From NCBI RefSeq assembly GCF_036669915.1, contig NC_089320.1, forward strand, positions 11,014,233 through 11,078,232: 64,000 bases of DNA, read 5' to 3'. This stretch comes from Pocillopora verrucosa (Eukaryota > Cnidaria > Anthozoa > Scleractinia > Pocilloporidae). Under the pieces are notes generated by a model. The model had not been told where the DNA came from and did not search any database. It saw only the letters and a list, made by a program, of their open reading frames with translations. Below are positions 11,001-28,571 of the stretch, one piece after another (the first letter of the stretch is position 1; every line of letters starts with the position of its first letter). Made by a program: the position numbers and the translations under genes.

Positions 11001-14000
11001 AAACAAGCAAGCAAGCGAAATTAAACCCTTTAACTCCACAGATGTGATTGTTAATTCTCCCCACTAGCTGCCACACATTTCCTTGGAAATTAGGTACAAG
11101 AATTTGGTGTTACATTGTAGATTGAGATAAAAACTTCCACCTGGTAAGTTTGAGTATTCCCATTACCTGTTTGCTGGATAGAGTATGTATATTATAGGGA
11201 GAAGTTACAATTTAATCACTTCTGATAGTTACAGGGTTAATATATGGCTAAAAGAGATTAAATTTTGAATACTTTGCTCCATGGCAAAGCAAGTTAACAA
11301 GTTGCAAGACTTCAAGCTTTTTCTCAAACAGTTTGCTGGTACCCATTATTTACATTCCTAGGTAGAAAGGGGTATGTGAGAGTATAGTGTCCTGTGCAAG
11401 AACAGAGAGAGACCATAGCTAAGCTAAGACTTCAACCAAGACTTTCAATCTAGACTCCAACCGACGAGCCACCAGACCACTGCATCTACCTAGACTCCAC
11501 CCTACCTGCCATAGCCCCTTGAATTCCTTCTTTATTATATAGTCACCAAGCTTACCAGAAAGTCCCTTCTAAATCATATACATGTGAGAGGACAGCAGTA
11601 TAAACAACAATTCAAATTTAAATAAGTGTGTTTTGGGAAGACTACTGCTATCACAGCTATAACATCTCAAAGGTCTCTCTGCAAAACAAGTACATTTTCT
11701 TCCACTTCCATTAAAGCATACAGTCATTTCTTTTCTACCTTACCTGCTTGATACTCTCTTTCAAAACACTGACTACTGGTTGTGTTCACAGCATGTCCAT
11801 CACCAGGAGTATCATATGACTGCCACTTGTTGTTCTCATCTTTCCAGTACCACTCCCATCTGGTGCTGAACACATGGCCTGCTGCAGCAACTGCTGATGA
11901 CATGGTGGATAGTCTTCGAACCTTTATTACAGTCTCAGTGGTCTTACACACTTACAGAAAACAATAATAAAAACTGTTAGCCCCAACTTTAGTCAAGACA
12001 AGGGTATACCTGTTATTCTTCAGTTCTATTTGTGAATGGTAAAGTTTTGAAATGAGTGTTTAACCACAAGAGAAGGTCATCCTCTCTTTTCTAAAAGCTG
12101 AAACCTGTTTCCTTTATAATGGATTTCACACAAGTTAACATTTAACAATAAAAGAATGGTCAGATCAATTTAAAAGCAACTTCATGCACCAAGCAAAGTA
12201 ATTAATTCAATAATAAAAGGCTGGCATCTCTTTGTATTTCATGTGGTTGGTCCTAACGCTTTTCAAATGTTTTTCTAGAGAAAATGAAGCAGGTTGGACT
12301 GAAAACATTTTGCCTCTTTTTACATACCAAGCCTTCTCTAGCTAGCTAAGGCCCATTTTCCTATACATCATCTTTTTTTCATCCTGACATGGACCAGAAG
12401 GTAGCTTTGGTGCTCTCCCAAAAAAAAAGTTGTTTCTGTCATAATTGTCTATTACAGGATATTTGAATGTCACATATTAAATAAACCCACTTTCCCCTCT
12501 CAATTTTAACATCTTTGCTGTAGTACCTGGAAATGAAACTGGAACAGCAGTCATATCCTGGAAGTTAACAAGATAAAGAGATCCTTTTATTGTTACACGA
12601 CTAGAGTGTTGATTTTTGACATCACAGTAACAATTCTCGAGGATTGTGTTCTCTTCATTTGAAAAACTTTCCCACTGGTCATCACCCTGTGCAGCAAATT
12701 GCCATAAATAGGGTAAATCTGTATGGTGATGGAGGCAGTTATTGCCATAGTTACACTTGCCACGCAAGTGGAATCCACAAATCTCAGTATCTTTGCCTTT
12801 GTCATCTTGACTGGGGTTGACAGCATGTGAGCAAATGCTACCTGTATTATGGGAAAAGTTAAACAAATTTTAAAATTCATCAATAAATGACTGTAGAAAA
12901 CTCTGTCACACTTTATTGCCCATGAAACAAACTTTTTAAGGCACTTGTTTAATTGTTTAAGTGTCAGCATGATTTTTGTCCATCCGTGATTCATATCTCG
13001 CTAAAGGCTATAAGATCAATATTTCAATACAATGTTTATTCAAAATATCCAACTATTCATATTTCCTGTTGTACAAGTCTGTTTGAAAGTTGTTTCATAC
13101 ATGTTTCAGAAGGCAGAATTCATGTGAAAGTTGTGGTGTAAGTTGATCGCATATAATAGTCGTAAGCTTATATCCTAAATAAATGTCTAAACTGACTCCT
13201 TTCCTTTTTTATGAGAAAACTTTGTTGGAGAACTGAGCTAACATATACAGTTGTTAATTATTAACTATTCGGACCTTACCGTCAGCACTTGCGTTAACAG
13301 TTCTCTTCCTTTCCCTGCCCTTAAGTAGTTGACGCACTTTATGGATACTGATGTGCCCCATATCATACTGCTGAAGAACTTTTCTGTTATGTGAATCAGA
13401 GAAGTCGTGGTCTCTGTTGCATTCTCCGCCGAATTTACAATCGCCATCGACGAAGTGCTCACACACGTGAAGACAGGGACAATTTTCTTCTTTCTTGCAA
13501 CCAATCTTGTTGTTGTAGAATATACAGATGTCTGGTAAAGAGCGACCGGCAGCCGCTCGCTGAATCTCACTCTCGTCAACAATTATCTTCAGTATACCTT
13601 GAAGAAGACTGAGGTCAAGAAAGCTAAGGCGGAAGTGTTGCAGAATGCGCATCGCATGTTCGTCTAGATAATCGTGAGACCTTTTGCACTTGTCACCAAA
13701 TTTGCAGGTTTCTTTGACAAAGAAAGGGCACAAATGAAGACGAAAACACCTCATATCAGTACATCCACCTTTTTTCCCCGCTTGAGGACAAAACTCGAGA
13801 GGAACGTCCAACCTCAACATTACTTTCGATTTCGTTCGCCTGGTCTGGAAAAGTATTGGAAACTTATTGACAAACTCTTGCGCCCCAAAATCTGACACAA
13901 CTTTACGGTTAGCTCGAGAAAGTTGTAGAATTGCATGTCCAAGTTCTACTTCTACCCGATTTTTCAACAAAATTTGAATCAACTCTTTCAGGCTATCTTC

Positions 14001-14024
14001 CATCTTCAACGATACGGAAGACAT
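8071..14024 (-). CDS. PARP12: PARP12-like CCCH/WWE mono-ADP-ribosyltransferase
   Basis: Six exons: 14024-13280, 12841-12527, 11950-11744, 10982-10823, 9457-9227, 8485-8071 (690 aa; human PARP12 is about 700). Exon 1 carries four CCCH zinc fingers (Cys79/88/93-His97, Cys99/107/113-His117, Cys167/176/182-His186, Cys188/196/202-His206). Exon 2 has a fifth finger (Cys270/278/284-His288) and the first WWE domain. Exons 3-4 hold the second WWE (RWEWYWKDENNKW). Exons 5-6 hold the catalytic domain with RQLFHGT (His about 573) and GEGSYFA (Tyr about 605). The terminal motif YPEFLITYT fits the H-Y-hydrophobic triad of mono-transferases rather than the Glu-bearing polymerases. Known family role: RNA-binding, stress and interferon-type antiviral ADP-ribosylation; assumed here. 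I chose the ATG at 14024 because an upstream open extension to 14153 runs into a transposon end. The exon 3 acceptor is the least certain boundary. Confidence 0.9.
8640..8835. repeat. GTTCAGTAATAGATC foldback repeat
   Basis: GTTCAGTAATAGATCCCAG and GACGTCAAAATGTGG on the left are answered by CACATTTTGACGTC and TGATCTATTACTGAAC on the right, forming a hairpin-type MITE. It lies in intron 5 of the PARP gene, just upstream of the last exon on the minus strand. A related, truncated copy is at about 58955-59125. Confidence 0.7.
8970..9176 (+). repeat. MITE-like family A copy
   Basis: Bounded by TTAACCCTTTACAC on the left and CCAAAGGGTTAA on the right, so short inverted ends are visible. It lies in intron 5 of the PARP gene. 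Best-preserved copy of the family in this window. Confidence 0.8.
9512..10059. mobile_element. TIR element with CGGCTATAAGCCGA palindromes
   Basis: Inverted termini begin TACCGTATTTATTCGCCTAT at 9512 and its complement ends at 10059. Inside each end the palindrome CTCGGCTATAAGCCGAG or near variants repeats. About 550 bp long with no transposase, so non-autonomous. It sits in the PARP intron between exons 4 and 5. I cannot assign a superfamily: no clear target duplication is visible. Confidence 0.75.
10545..10857. repeat. Three tandem units of about 100-115 bp covering an exon-intron junction
   Basis: Three diverged units (about 10545-10635, 10636-10735, 10736-10857) share TCATATCTTAAAG-like, GTGCTTTCAAACATCACAAC and TAATCACCTCTGAG motifs. 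The third unit includes the 3' end of PARP exon 4 and its donor (10823/10822). On the minus strand each unit therefore presents the same GTGATT donor-like hexamer. Reading past the true donor hits TGA at once, so use of the other donors would truncate the protein. Confidence 0.72.
11028..11236 (+). repeat. MITE-like family B copy (diverged)
   Basis: Begins AAACCCTTTAACTCC and ends ACAGGGTTAA. The internal GTTAATTCTCCCCACT and GGGAGAAGTTAC match the family B pattern seen at 23905-24118. In PARP intron 3. Confidence 0.55.
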
Positions 14025-14114
14025 AGTTTGTTCCGACTTAGATGGAGTTCCGTGCCAACTTCCGGAATTTTTGAGCCCACAAGCTTGCCGCGCCTTAACA
14101 ACTGGTATGTGTAA

Positions 14115-14653
14115 AGGCCTATTTACACGATACGACTTTGTCGCATGCGACAAGCTTACGACAGGCCTACGACATGACTTAGGACAATTTACACGCGCAC
14201 GACATTTTCACCTACGACATGCCAAAATCGCGTGCAATTCCACTCGTTTCGGCCGCGGTCATTGTTTCAATAATTTGCAAGAGAAGGAAAAAAACCTCTT
14301 CCTCGCTCCACAGTGATATCATATTCTCTGTTTCCTCATCTGAGAATGTATTTTTCGCTTTGGAAGCAGTCTTCGACTTTCAGGAGGCGACTTCCTCCGC
14401 CATTTTGACGTAAGAAAATTTCACCTTCCTCCCCTACTCAGTAGAAATTTGTCACAAAATACGTCATTTTCTATCAATTTCGGCTACGATTGTCGCAGCG
14501 TTTTAAAACATGTTTTGAAATCCTACGACATTTTTCGTGACGTGCAAGACAGTCGTAAGCGAGTGGTAGGTTTGATTTACACGATACAATTCGTGTCGTA
14601 GGCCTGTCGTAAGCTTGTCGCATGCGACAAAGTCGTACCGTGTAAATAGGCCT
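14115..14653. mobile_element. Harbinger-like MITE in the PARP12-like promoter
   Basis: A 539-bp element with terminal inverted repeats of about 60 bp starting AGGCCTATTTACACG. It is flanked by a 3-bp direct repeat TAA (14112-14114 and 14654-14656). A TAA/TTA target duplication with such termini fits PIF/Harbinger MITEs. The arms carry GTCGCATGCGACAA and CTTACGACAGGCCTACGAC. No transposase is present. Its left end lies about 90 bp upstream of the PARP start codon, so it covers the likely promoter or 5' UTR, and it supplies a false in-frame upstream ATG at 14153. Confidence 0.85.
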
Positions 14654-14810
14654 TAATATACATATTGTCTGGTCGGGCTTTTTTCTTACTTCGCAATCGA
14701 ACGCGTCTCGAGGGGATCTAAACGAAAAAAGTTTTCACAGCGGCCAATCATACATATCAAACACTATAGGAGTTGGCAATAGCAACAGTGTTACAACATA
14801 ACCCAGTTTG

Positions 14811-14995
14811 AAACCCTTTACTCCCTTAGGAATATAAGCATCTGATTTCTCCTGACAGTATCTCCAGTGAGAATAAAGGAAATGATTATGAACTCAAGAA
14901 GCTCTTGCTTGTTAGAAAAATCATCCTTGTAAGAATCACAAGAAATGTACAGAAAACAGTATGAGAATTTGCATACTAATGTAATGGTGTAAATG
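14811..14995 (-). repeat. MITE-like family A copy
   Basis: Orthologous to the copy at 135-325 within the segmental duplication. Confidence 0.7.
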
Positions 14996-15099
14996 GCTGA
15001 AACAACTTCACTTAAATACATGATCAGTTGTTGTAAAAAATAGGTATATATAGGTATGAGGGGTCATAGGTCACACTTTCTCAGATGCAGGACTCTAAA

Positions 15100-15715
15100 A
15101 CCTCCCCCCCCCCAAAAAAAAAAAAAAAAGAAGCACCAACAACAAGAACAAGAGGGAGTGACCCTTTTGCTGAGCTTTCCCCCATGCATATGTGTAATCT
15201 GAGTGATAGCTTGGCCATTCCCTTAAATTTGAAAAAAAACCAAAATGACTTAGTTGGAACAAAACTACAACTGAGGTGCACGGTGGTTAAAGCAGAGGAG
15301 AGAAGACCTGTGTTACAAGTGTGAGCCATCAGTATCACAAGAAAAGTGGTTAGGTCTTTATGAAGTTGCCTACATAAGTAACAGCATATTAGGAAAGTCA
15401 GCTTAAGCAGACATTGAGACAAACAAGTCTATAAGTAGTTTTTAGCCATGTAGTGTTTTAGTGCAACTAGTTAATGTTATAGAAAAATTACCTGTCAACA
15501 ATGGAAAAACAAAGTTAGCAAAAACACACCAATGAGACAGATTTATATCTGCTTATGTGTGTATATGTGCAATTTAGAGACACATTGGTTACATTTATAT
15601 GCACTTACATTCAAATTTTTTGCATGCTTTATGCATGTTTTTTTGGCTAAAATATTTCTCAGCAGTGCTTTTCATTTATGTAAAGGGTGTTACCTGATGA
15701 AGAGAATAAACCATC
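15100..15715. other. Extra segment present only in the right duplicate
   Basis: The left copy runs directly from its counterpart of 15100 (about 415) to the counterpart of 15720 (about 455). The right copy has about 600 extra bases starting with a C-run and A-run. No coding capacity or clear transposon ends were seen. It is either an insertion here or a deletion in the left copy. Confidence 0.6.
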
Positions 15716-16007
15716 ACAGTTATTGTGGAAAGTTTAGGTTTTAAAACTAATTTTATTTCCAAAAATTTTAACTTAGAAGCAAGAAAAAACAAACAAAAAA
15801 ATCCACAATTTTCAAACACACTCTTAGATATATATCAACAATCTATTGCATTAATGAAAAGAAAGTTTTATTCTCTACTTTTCAAGTTTGTGGCTGTATA
15901 TGAGGTTAGTAAAAAGAATGTCACTAATTCCATCGACCTAAGGAATATGCAAGACAACTACATTTTGTGACTTCCACACACTATTCTAGTATAATATGGA
16001 TGACATA

Positions 16008-16013
16008 TTTATT
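16008..16013 (-). terminator. Poly(A) signal of MEPCE
   Basis: AATAAA on the minus strand begins six bases after the TAG stop at 16021-16019, implying a very short 3' UTR. The same hexamer follows the stop in the pseudogene copy. Confidence 0.5.
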
Positions 16014-16018
16014 GAATC

Positions 16019-19000
16019 CTAATACATTTCTTGTGAAGGTTCCCCTTGCTTATCTGCAGCTTTTGTAAGAAGATACAGAGGCCTCTGGAACCCTAAGAAA
16101 AGATAAGAAACATGCAACATGTTTTATTGCATTCAGCCAAAGAACAGTGTCAGAGCCCCCTTCCAATGGACTATCAATCCATCAAAAATTATCCCTGTTT
16201 TTTTCTGAGGATTTTCCTAACACCTTGCTGGTACTGGTACCAGTTTTCACCTCTGGGCAATGGGAAGCCTCAAGACATAAAGGTGTCTTGCTCAAGAACA
16301 AATCAAAAATACCAATAAAGTTTGTTTTGTTTGTTTATGCCAGCATATTGAGCATAAAGTGGATATCTCACATGCCTACTAACAGTGGCAGATCCAGGGG
16401 GAAGGGTCCAGAGGAAGCCAAACCCTCCCCCCCCCCCTCCACCCATCAGACTTAGGGGTAAATTTTAATACTTGTTTGCTAAAAAATTCTTGCGATGGAA
16501 GCATATCATTTTACCACTAATTATGAAGTATCTAACATTTGACTTTATTTCTTAACTTATTTAGGCAATAGAATTAAAAAATTTATCTTTTTTGAATGAA
16601 AAATTTAAAAAATTCCTGGATTTGCCCCTGGCTAACCACTAGGCTACTAGGTTCCCAGAAAAATTCTTTTCAAAGCATTCACAAAATGCTATTTCACAAA
16701 AACCTTGAATGAACAACTCTGCACTTAGATACTACTCACCAGAAGCTTTGTGCTGTGGAATCTCAAGAACTTCAAAAGTAGCAAATCCCACCATGTCTGA
16801 TAAAAGGTAGTCAATAAAGTGTTCAGGGCGAAAGAGAATGGCATCATAATTTGCACGGATTTTTTCCTGAAAAAATGTTGGGGATAGTAATGATAAATAA
16901 GATGCAATGGTTTATTTCCTAATCATGACTATATAAAAATATTAAATTAATATTTAAAACAAAAACTTAAAGAAAAGACTTGAGGGTGGATCTGGATGGT
17001 TAGTTTGAGGCTTATTTTCTACAAAAATGGCTTCATTGATGTTAAAATTAAATCAAATTTCTCTATAAGGAAAAAAAAGAATGAAATTAGTTTCTTAAAG
17101 CAATACTGTTGTAGAAGTTGCTAATAATACTGAGTTGAGATTGCTTTCACCTTGAGTGATACAGAAGAAAATGAAGTTTTAAACTGGGGACCTACACTAT
17201 TGCATTCAGAGCCTATACAGGAAAAAGCTAGTACCTGATGGTAAATAACAGGTTTCTTGCTAAGCCCTGGTTGCTGGTGAGATTTGGCAGATGAAAAGAA
17301 GTGATTGCTGCTTTGATTTTTGGCTAGCAATTGCTTGGTTAAGCACAAAATGTACCTCTAGGGTTACACACACACAATCATTCAAATTTTCGGCTGCCTC
17401 ACTGGAAATTTCAACCAAAAGCTTAATTTCTTTAGCTACAACCTTGAAATAATCACTTACTGTCAAATTTTTCTTCTTTTTGTATGAGGAAAATGGCTGA
17501 GGCTCAAGGACAAGTCTTCCACCAGGACGTAGATTGAGGAATATTCTTTTAAACATGAGTTTGAGTCCCTCATCTCCCCAGTTCAAATGGATCCACTTTG
17601 TCAAACTCAAACACAAAATCATATCATACATTGGCTTTTGTTTGGAAAGTACCTCATTACTGCAAGGAACGTAGTTTTCCTGCAAATTTCAAAAGAAAAT
17701 TTCAGTAACTTTTTGACTCGCATGTTTCTGAAAAAGGAAAACAAATAAGTCCAAGGGTTCTGTCATGTCAGATTAACACAGCAACATCTGAACTTTTCAG
17801 CTTTTGTTAATCATCACAACGCTTCACAAGTGCAAAAATCCCTTAAAAAATGGAAAGAACTGATATCTGCACAAACTATTCAAAGTTAACCATGTAATGC
17901 TGGTTATGCCTTTTTAACTGAGAGCTCTTGTTGTTGTGTTCTTGACAAGCCCCAAATTTTTTTAAAAATCATACAAAAAGGATGAATTCTTCAACTTTTA
18001 CTCTACTCTATTTTTTCCAACAGTCCTTCAATATTTTCAGAGAAGCATTGGGACTTATGATTACTTTAAGTATATTATTACCTGTTTGAATAGGACATTA
18101 TGTGGAAATGACAGATTTTCTTCACTGCCCTGAACTACAGGTGCAGCCAGAGGTCCACTGGTGACAGAAAATGACACTGGAAAACTTGTTCCTTGTCTTG
18201 ATGTCCCAGGAACAGGCACTTGATTCTGCACATAATATCGTAAATTGTTCCTTGCTGCTTTGATCAGGGCAGTATCTATGTCCATTCCTAGGATAACATG
18301 TGGGTTGAAGTCCCGTGCAATTGTTAATGTCACATGACCCACATTACAACCCAAGTCTAAAACATCCTTCCCCTCAAACCATTCTTTTTTAAAGCATTTT
18401 AGTCTTAAATCTTGGCTGGAGTTTGGGTTTCTGTAACCATAATACCTGTTATAGTTACCATAAATAAAAAGTTTTTCCTTTCTTTCACGTCTCTTTGATA
18501 AGCTTTGTTTATCTTTCTTAGAGTCTTTGCCTTTGTGTGATGCATGAGGTTTTCCTATTTCTTTAGATTTTCCAGGAGCAATTTTGGGTTTTGTCACTAA
18601 AGGAGACTGCTCCACTTCAATGACATTTGCACCTTTGTTATCAACTGCTTCTGCAGTCTGCTTTGTGATGTAGCCAGCTTTTTTGGGGGATGGATTCAAG
18701 TCTTCCTCTTTTGACAGATCATTGGTTTGTGTTGACTGAACACTACACTGGTCAGTGCAGCTTTTGCCTAATTTATCCTCAATTTTATCACAAGAAAAGT
18801 CAGTTTTTACAAGAATTTTTTTCTGCTTCTTCAGCTGGCTGATGACACCTGACTGCTCTTTTGACCCAATTTCATTTTCCCTGTCTTGATGATTATGTCC
18901 TCGCTTCTTTTTCTTGCGCTTTTTTGGTGTCACATGAGACACATTGTTTTCAGGTTCTGGCAGACAACGTTTTAAATTTAGAGGGTCTGTCTTATCACGT

Positions 19001-19353
19001 GGTTCTAAAACTTCAACTGGGGATGCACTGTGAACTGACATTGGGGAGGCTTGTGGGGTGACAGCTGATGGATCTCGATCTATTAAACTGTTTAAGTTCA
19101 GTGGATCTGCACTGTTCCCTCCAAAATGAAATTTCACAGCCTGGCTCTTATGAGTCTTCCTCCAAGCTTTTCCATGATTAGGTCCCAGATCTCCTTTCTG
19201 TTTGTTCTGCTTCACGGGACCAAACGAGCGAAAATCTTTCAAATTTGCTTTAAAACGCGGAGAAATTCCCTTCGTTACGTATTTCTGATTTCCAACGGGG
19301 CTTGTAAATTTCCGCTTCACTGGACTTTGCTGCTCTTTTGATTTCGAAGCCAT
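16019..19353 (-). CDS. MEPCE: 7SK snRNA methylphosphate capping enzyme
   Basis: Four exons: 19353-18082, 17679-17461, 16866-16740, 16092-16019 (563 aa). All introns are GT-AG. The N-terminal half is basic and low-complexity, with nuclear-type runs such as KKRKKKKRGH. The Bin3 methyltransferase domain begins at YGNYNRYYGYR (about residue 298). It includes the SAM-binding loop VLDLGCNVGHVTL and the acidic GMDID in exon 1. [17 protein letters not shown] and LRPGGRLVLEPQP are in exon 2, RPEHFIDYLLSDMVGF in exon 3, and GFQRPLYLLTKA in exon 4. The family adds a gamma-monomethyl phosphate cap to 7SK RNA and stays bound in the 7SK RNP that restrains P-TEFb. Reading past the exon 2 donor gives an open but non-homologous tail, which shows the donor at 17461/17460 is right. 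A dead partial copy lies at 733-2392. Confidence 0.95.
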
Positions 19354-21105
19354 GTGTACTGTGTTTGCAGCAAAGCTGTTTGCTTATGAAATATTAATGA
19401 AGTTAGAGGGTTACAGCCTTTACATCCCACATCAACACACTCGCATCACAAATAGAATTCGATCACTATTCCTGAGCCTCAGAACAACATCCAAAAGGAG
19501 ATATCCTTGATTTCAGCGGAAACTATTCCTCTCCTCTTCCGCAGAGGACCAAGACTGCTGTGTGTTCCTTATGTTGAATTCCCAAAACTTCTTTGCAAGA
19601 ATATGTGTCAATTATTGTAGCCTCGCCTCCGCGCTGAGTTTTCAAATCTCGAATTTACCTTGAAACAGCCTTGAAACGCGTACAATTTGTTCTTGGCTTC
19701 AAACGACGCACCTTTTTCAAGTAACCAGATCAAATCGTCAAATTATCGTGCGTGTTTTCATCTCCAGAGAAATGAAGAATTAAAGAGCACTTTCGCCAGA
19801 CGCCAGACGCCCATTCGCACTCTCCGGGCAATCCACTGCAACGTGTTTTCATCGTTCTGGTGATGATTACTGCGCAAGTGCGGCGGACAGTTACAGTTCA
19901 TTTCCAGTATTTGACGTAGTATTGGCTTGGAGAGATTCTGCTGACTAATCGGAGAAAAAGTGGTTAGGTAAGATTTCGCGGGTGCACTCGTGATCAAACT
20001 CAATGCTATATTGTTATATTTTGTTGACAAAAAAAGCGAAGATCACTTTAGAGATATCGGTAAGGGAACATTTTATGACTACATAACGACAATCTACTGT
20101 TCCTCACACAGCGTCTGCAATATTCTCGCGGCTGTGTTGACTTTATTAGGATACTGGCAGCTGCGTGCGGGCGAGTTATTCATTGTTCCAGCGAACATCT
20201 AAAGACAGTAACACAAAATATATAAGATCGGGTTTCGTGCTAACGGCGGATTTCATAACTGCAACTTGTAAAAATCGTTTAAAAATTTGAAAAGCTCCAT
20301 TGTCAAGCAATTTCTTACTCCCTTTGATCGCCAGCTCTTTGTACGTTAACTTAATAATTCATAAACGTAGAAAAATGAGATTCTCATTGCTGGGACAACC
20401 ACTTCACAAGTTTTTCAATTTCTGTAAACATTTTGAGCTGAAGAAAAATGTTCATTCTGTTGCAATCAACGCCCAGCGAAAAATCCTGGAGTTTGATCTT
20501 TTTTTCGGCAATTAGGGAAGTGGTGATTGTTCCTGCCCCCTTCAAATGTGTAGTCTCCGTAAATATCACCTTTCATGAATAATGTAGGGAGGTCTATGTA
20601 CCGTTTTCTCTTGTAATCAAAACATTTGCCTAGCATCATCTCTACATTTTTCCATGAACATTGGGTAAATTTTTAAAAAATGATGGTGAAATATTTTCTT
20701 AGCTGTTAGTTGTCTGTTAGAGGTCATCACCAGAGGGTGGCAAAGGGTTTAAACGGGACGTGTGATTACGCCCAAAATTAATATGTGACCTGTAAATTTT
20801 ACAGAAAGGCAAGGTAAGGTGAGATTTGAAGTTTTCCTCTTTAAATTCTTGATGGGTGAAATACTGTTTAAAGTACATGAACATGTGATGCTTGAATTTT
20901 TCTAAAATTTCAATCTAAGATGGGATTAGGACCTCCTCTTGCTACCCTCTACTAGGGCACTCTAAGAATGGCATTTTTTAAATCAATGTACAAAGTAAAT
21001 GTTTTTTGCTCAAGTTCCTATTGGCTGTAAACTCCCAACCATGCATTGAGTAATATTTGCCTTTTGTTACAGCTATGACTTTTTGTTGAAAAATCTTGGC
21101 TCTGG
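19354..21105. promoter_or_regulatory. Divergent promoter region and 5' UTR of MEPCE and SLC35E2
   Basis: MEPCE starts leftward at 19353 and SLC35E2 is read rightward from 21214. A good donor, TTAG|GTAAGA, at 19967/19968 pairs with an acceptor TTGTTACAG at 21072. This suggests a non-coding first exon of SLC35E2 ending at 19967 and a first intron of about 1.1 kb. The 600 bp between the start codon of MEPCE and that exon is therefore the likely shared promoter. No TATA box stands out. Open frames at 19758-20515 match nothing. Confidence 0.5.
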
Positions 21106-21213
21106 ATGGAAGCACTCTGGAAGACCAAAGCTGCATGTGGAGGGTTTGAGAGCATCATGCAGATATCTAGATCTTTTGGTTCATTTTCATCGGAAAGAAC
21201 TTTAATCTGTTAG
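21106..21213 (+). CDS. Upstream ORF of the SLC35E2-like transcript
   Basis: A 35-codon upstream ORF runs from ATG at 21106 to TAG at 21211-21213, directly abutting the presumed main ATG (TAGATG). A shorter uORF of four codons plus stop starts at 21074. Both lie in the predicted second exon (from 21073). Such an arrangement usually lowers or reshapes initiation at the main start. The peptide matches nothing I know. Confidence 0.4.
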   Translation: MEALWKTKAACGGFESIMQISRSFGSFSSERTLIC

Positions 21214-26806
<5,593 letters not shown>

Positions 26807-27892
26807 ACAAGAGGCTCAGTGTAGAACATGCTGAGAAATCCTGGCAATTGATTCAGTGTGTCTTATTTGAATCAGGGTCTTGAGGTGCTGTTTCATGAGG
26901 CCCTGGTAGGCTTCTCTATTTAGATGGCGTGAGTGATTTTCAGAATTTGTTACCAAGACCCTTTACAGTGCTTTTAATATACCTCAGGCCAATGGAATAA
27001 TGACAAGCAATCAGAGGGTAGGACTGAATTTTACATTCAAAAAAAGTTCTTATCCCGCCAGTCATATTTTGCATAAAAAACAGTGAAATTTGAACTTATT
27101 TGTTGACTTGTGACATTCAATTATCTTCTGTGTTGTAACATGTTAGAATCAAGGAAGGTAAGATCCACCTGCCAACGCCACTTTAAAAAAGGAAACAAAA
27201 TTCTGTTTTTGAGTCCAAATTTGTTTATAAGGTTTGGTGAGAACAGATCCTTAGCACACAATTTTCATCAAAATAATAAATGTAACAAAGCAATATAACT
27301 GCCGGGTTAGGTTAAGGAAATTGTAAGAAAAAAAGTTATCCTTGCAGAAACAACTAGTGAATAATAAAATTGGGGAAATTTTTTAGCTTTAATTTACCTG
27401 CCTAACATGTACAATATAGATGTCTTTCTTAAGTTAACAAGCCAATAGGTCAAAATTAAATGTCATCCTAAGACCCATTTAGTAATTTAAAAAAAGAAAG
27501 GGTCCTGGTAACTAAACAGGCCTGTAAAGTTCTTCTGTTTTCACTCAAGGTAGGGGTTTTAAAAGTTTTGAAAATTATACTTTGAAACCATCACCTAAAG
27601 AAAAAAAATGGACTGGTTAGGGTACCAGAACCTGCTTATTTATTCTTCAAATCTTGATTAAAAAATAAGGCTTCTGGTCCATTAAGTTACTGGGACTTTT
27701 GAGAAATGGGTCCCCAGACTGAACATTTTCAAAAGGATGAAGTGGTTCAAAAATGGTACTATTGTAAGATTTTTTAAATTTTTTTCAAGACCACATACAC
27801 CAAGAGAAGCCCATTACATGAGGTAGTTGACAGATCAACTTATCACTTAGTAGTTACATGGTTTCTTACAATTCTTTGGTAAATCCATGCCT

Positions 27893-28097
27893 CTTAACCG
27901 TTTCATTCCCAGATCTCATTAGTACTTCTCCTTGCTGTATGCTGTAAAATTCTCATGATATTAGTTTGGAGAATTTGGTATTGGCTCAAGTAATAATTCC
28001 CCCAATTGGTATTTTTCTTTATGCTCATTACTGCTTGATATTGCATCAATATCATAAGAATTCTGGCTTTGTCACTCACGAGAGTTAAAGGTTAAAG
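27893..28097 (+). repeat. MITE-like family B copy
   Basis: Contains CCCAGATCTCATTAGTACTT and CTCCTTGCTGTATGC at the left, GAGTTAAAGGTTAA at the right. Same family as 23905-24118. Confidence 0.65.
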
Positions 28098-28571
28098 AAT
28101 ACACTAGTAAGTACTATTTAAATTGACTATCAACTTGATGTAAATTCCCTTTGTATATTTTTAATTACTGGTAAAGGTTTGTTTCAACTTTGATAAATTG
28201 CAAATGTCACAAAATCAACATAGTTTCTCAAAAATTGTTCAAGCCTATTTTGAAATATTTTTTAAAGTCTGCACCCCAGCCCCTTTCGTTTGGAATAATT
28301 TCTGTTTGAAACTTCATATGTTTATTAAGTAGTAATCAGTATTTACCTCATTAAATGAAATATCATAGAAGCTTGTTAAAGAGGTGAAAAATGATGATAT
28401 TGATAATTTTAGTGACTAATTTATAGACTTAGAGAAATACAGATGATATGTGTGAAGTTTATTTGAAATAAACAAAAATGACTCTCTGAATCCTCATTAA
28501 ATGTTGGTTACTTTGGTTTTTCTTTTGGTCATTAGAATCACAGGGGATGGTTTGAAAAAATAAGTTCCTCT

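Larger units (their letters stand above)
14660..18080. repeat. Segmental duplicate of the MEPCE 3' region (right copy)
   Basis: Homologous to 1-2795. It contains the functional MEPCE exons 2-4 and 3' flank. The homology ends at the exon 1/intron 1 junction (about 18080). Scattered substitutions and indels separate the copies, so the event is not recent. Confidence 0.88.

Noticed and set aside
14025..14153. Open 43-codon N-terminal extension of the PARP protein
   Set aside because: Its upstream ATG and first codons lie in the inverted repeat of the Harbinger-like MITE. The ATG at 14024 starts the PARP12-like sequence.
15081..15422. 113-codon minus-strand ORF
   Set aside because: It relies on low-complexity C/A runs and unspliced repeat sequence; no homology recognised.
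17340..17460. Open extension of MEPCE exon 2 to a stop further left
   Set aside because: A GTAAGT donor at 17460 joins exactly to exon 3 and restores the family sequence. The extension has no homology.
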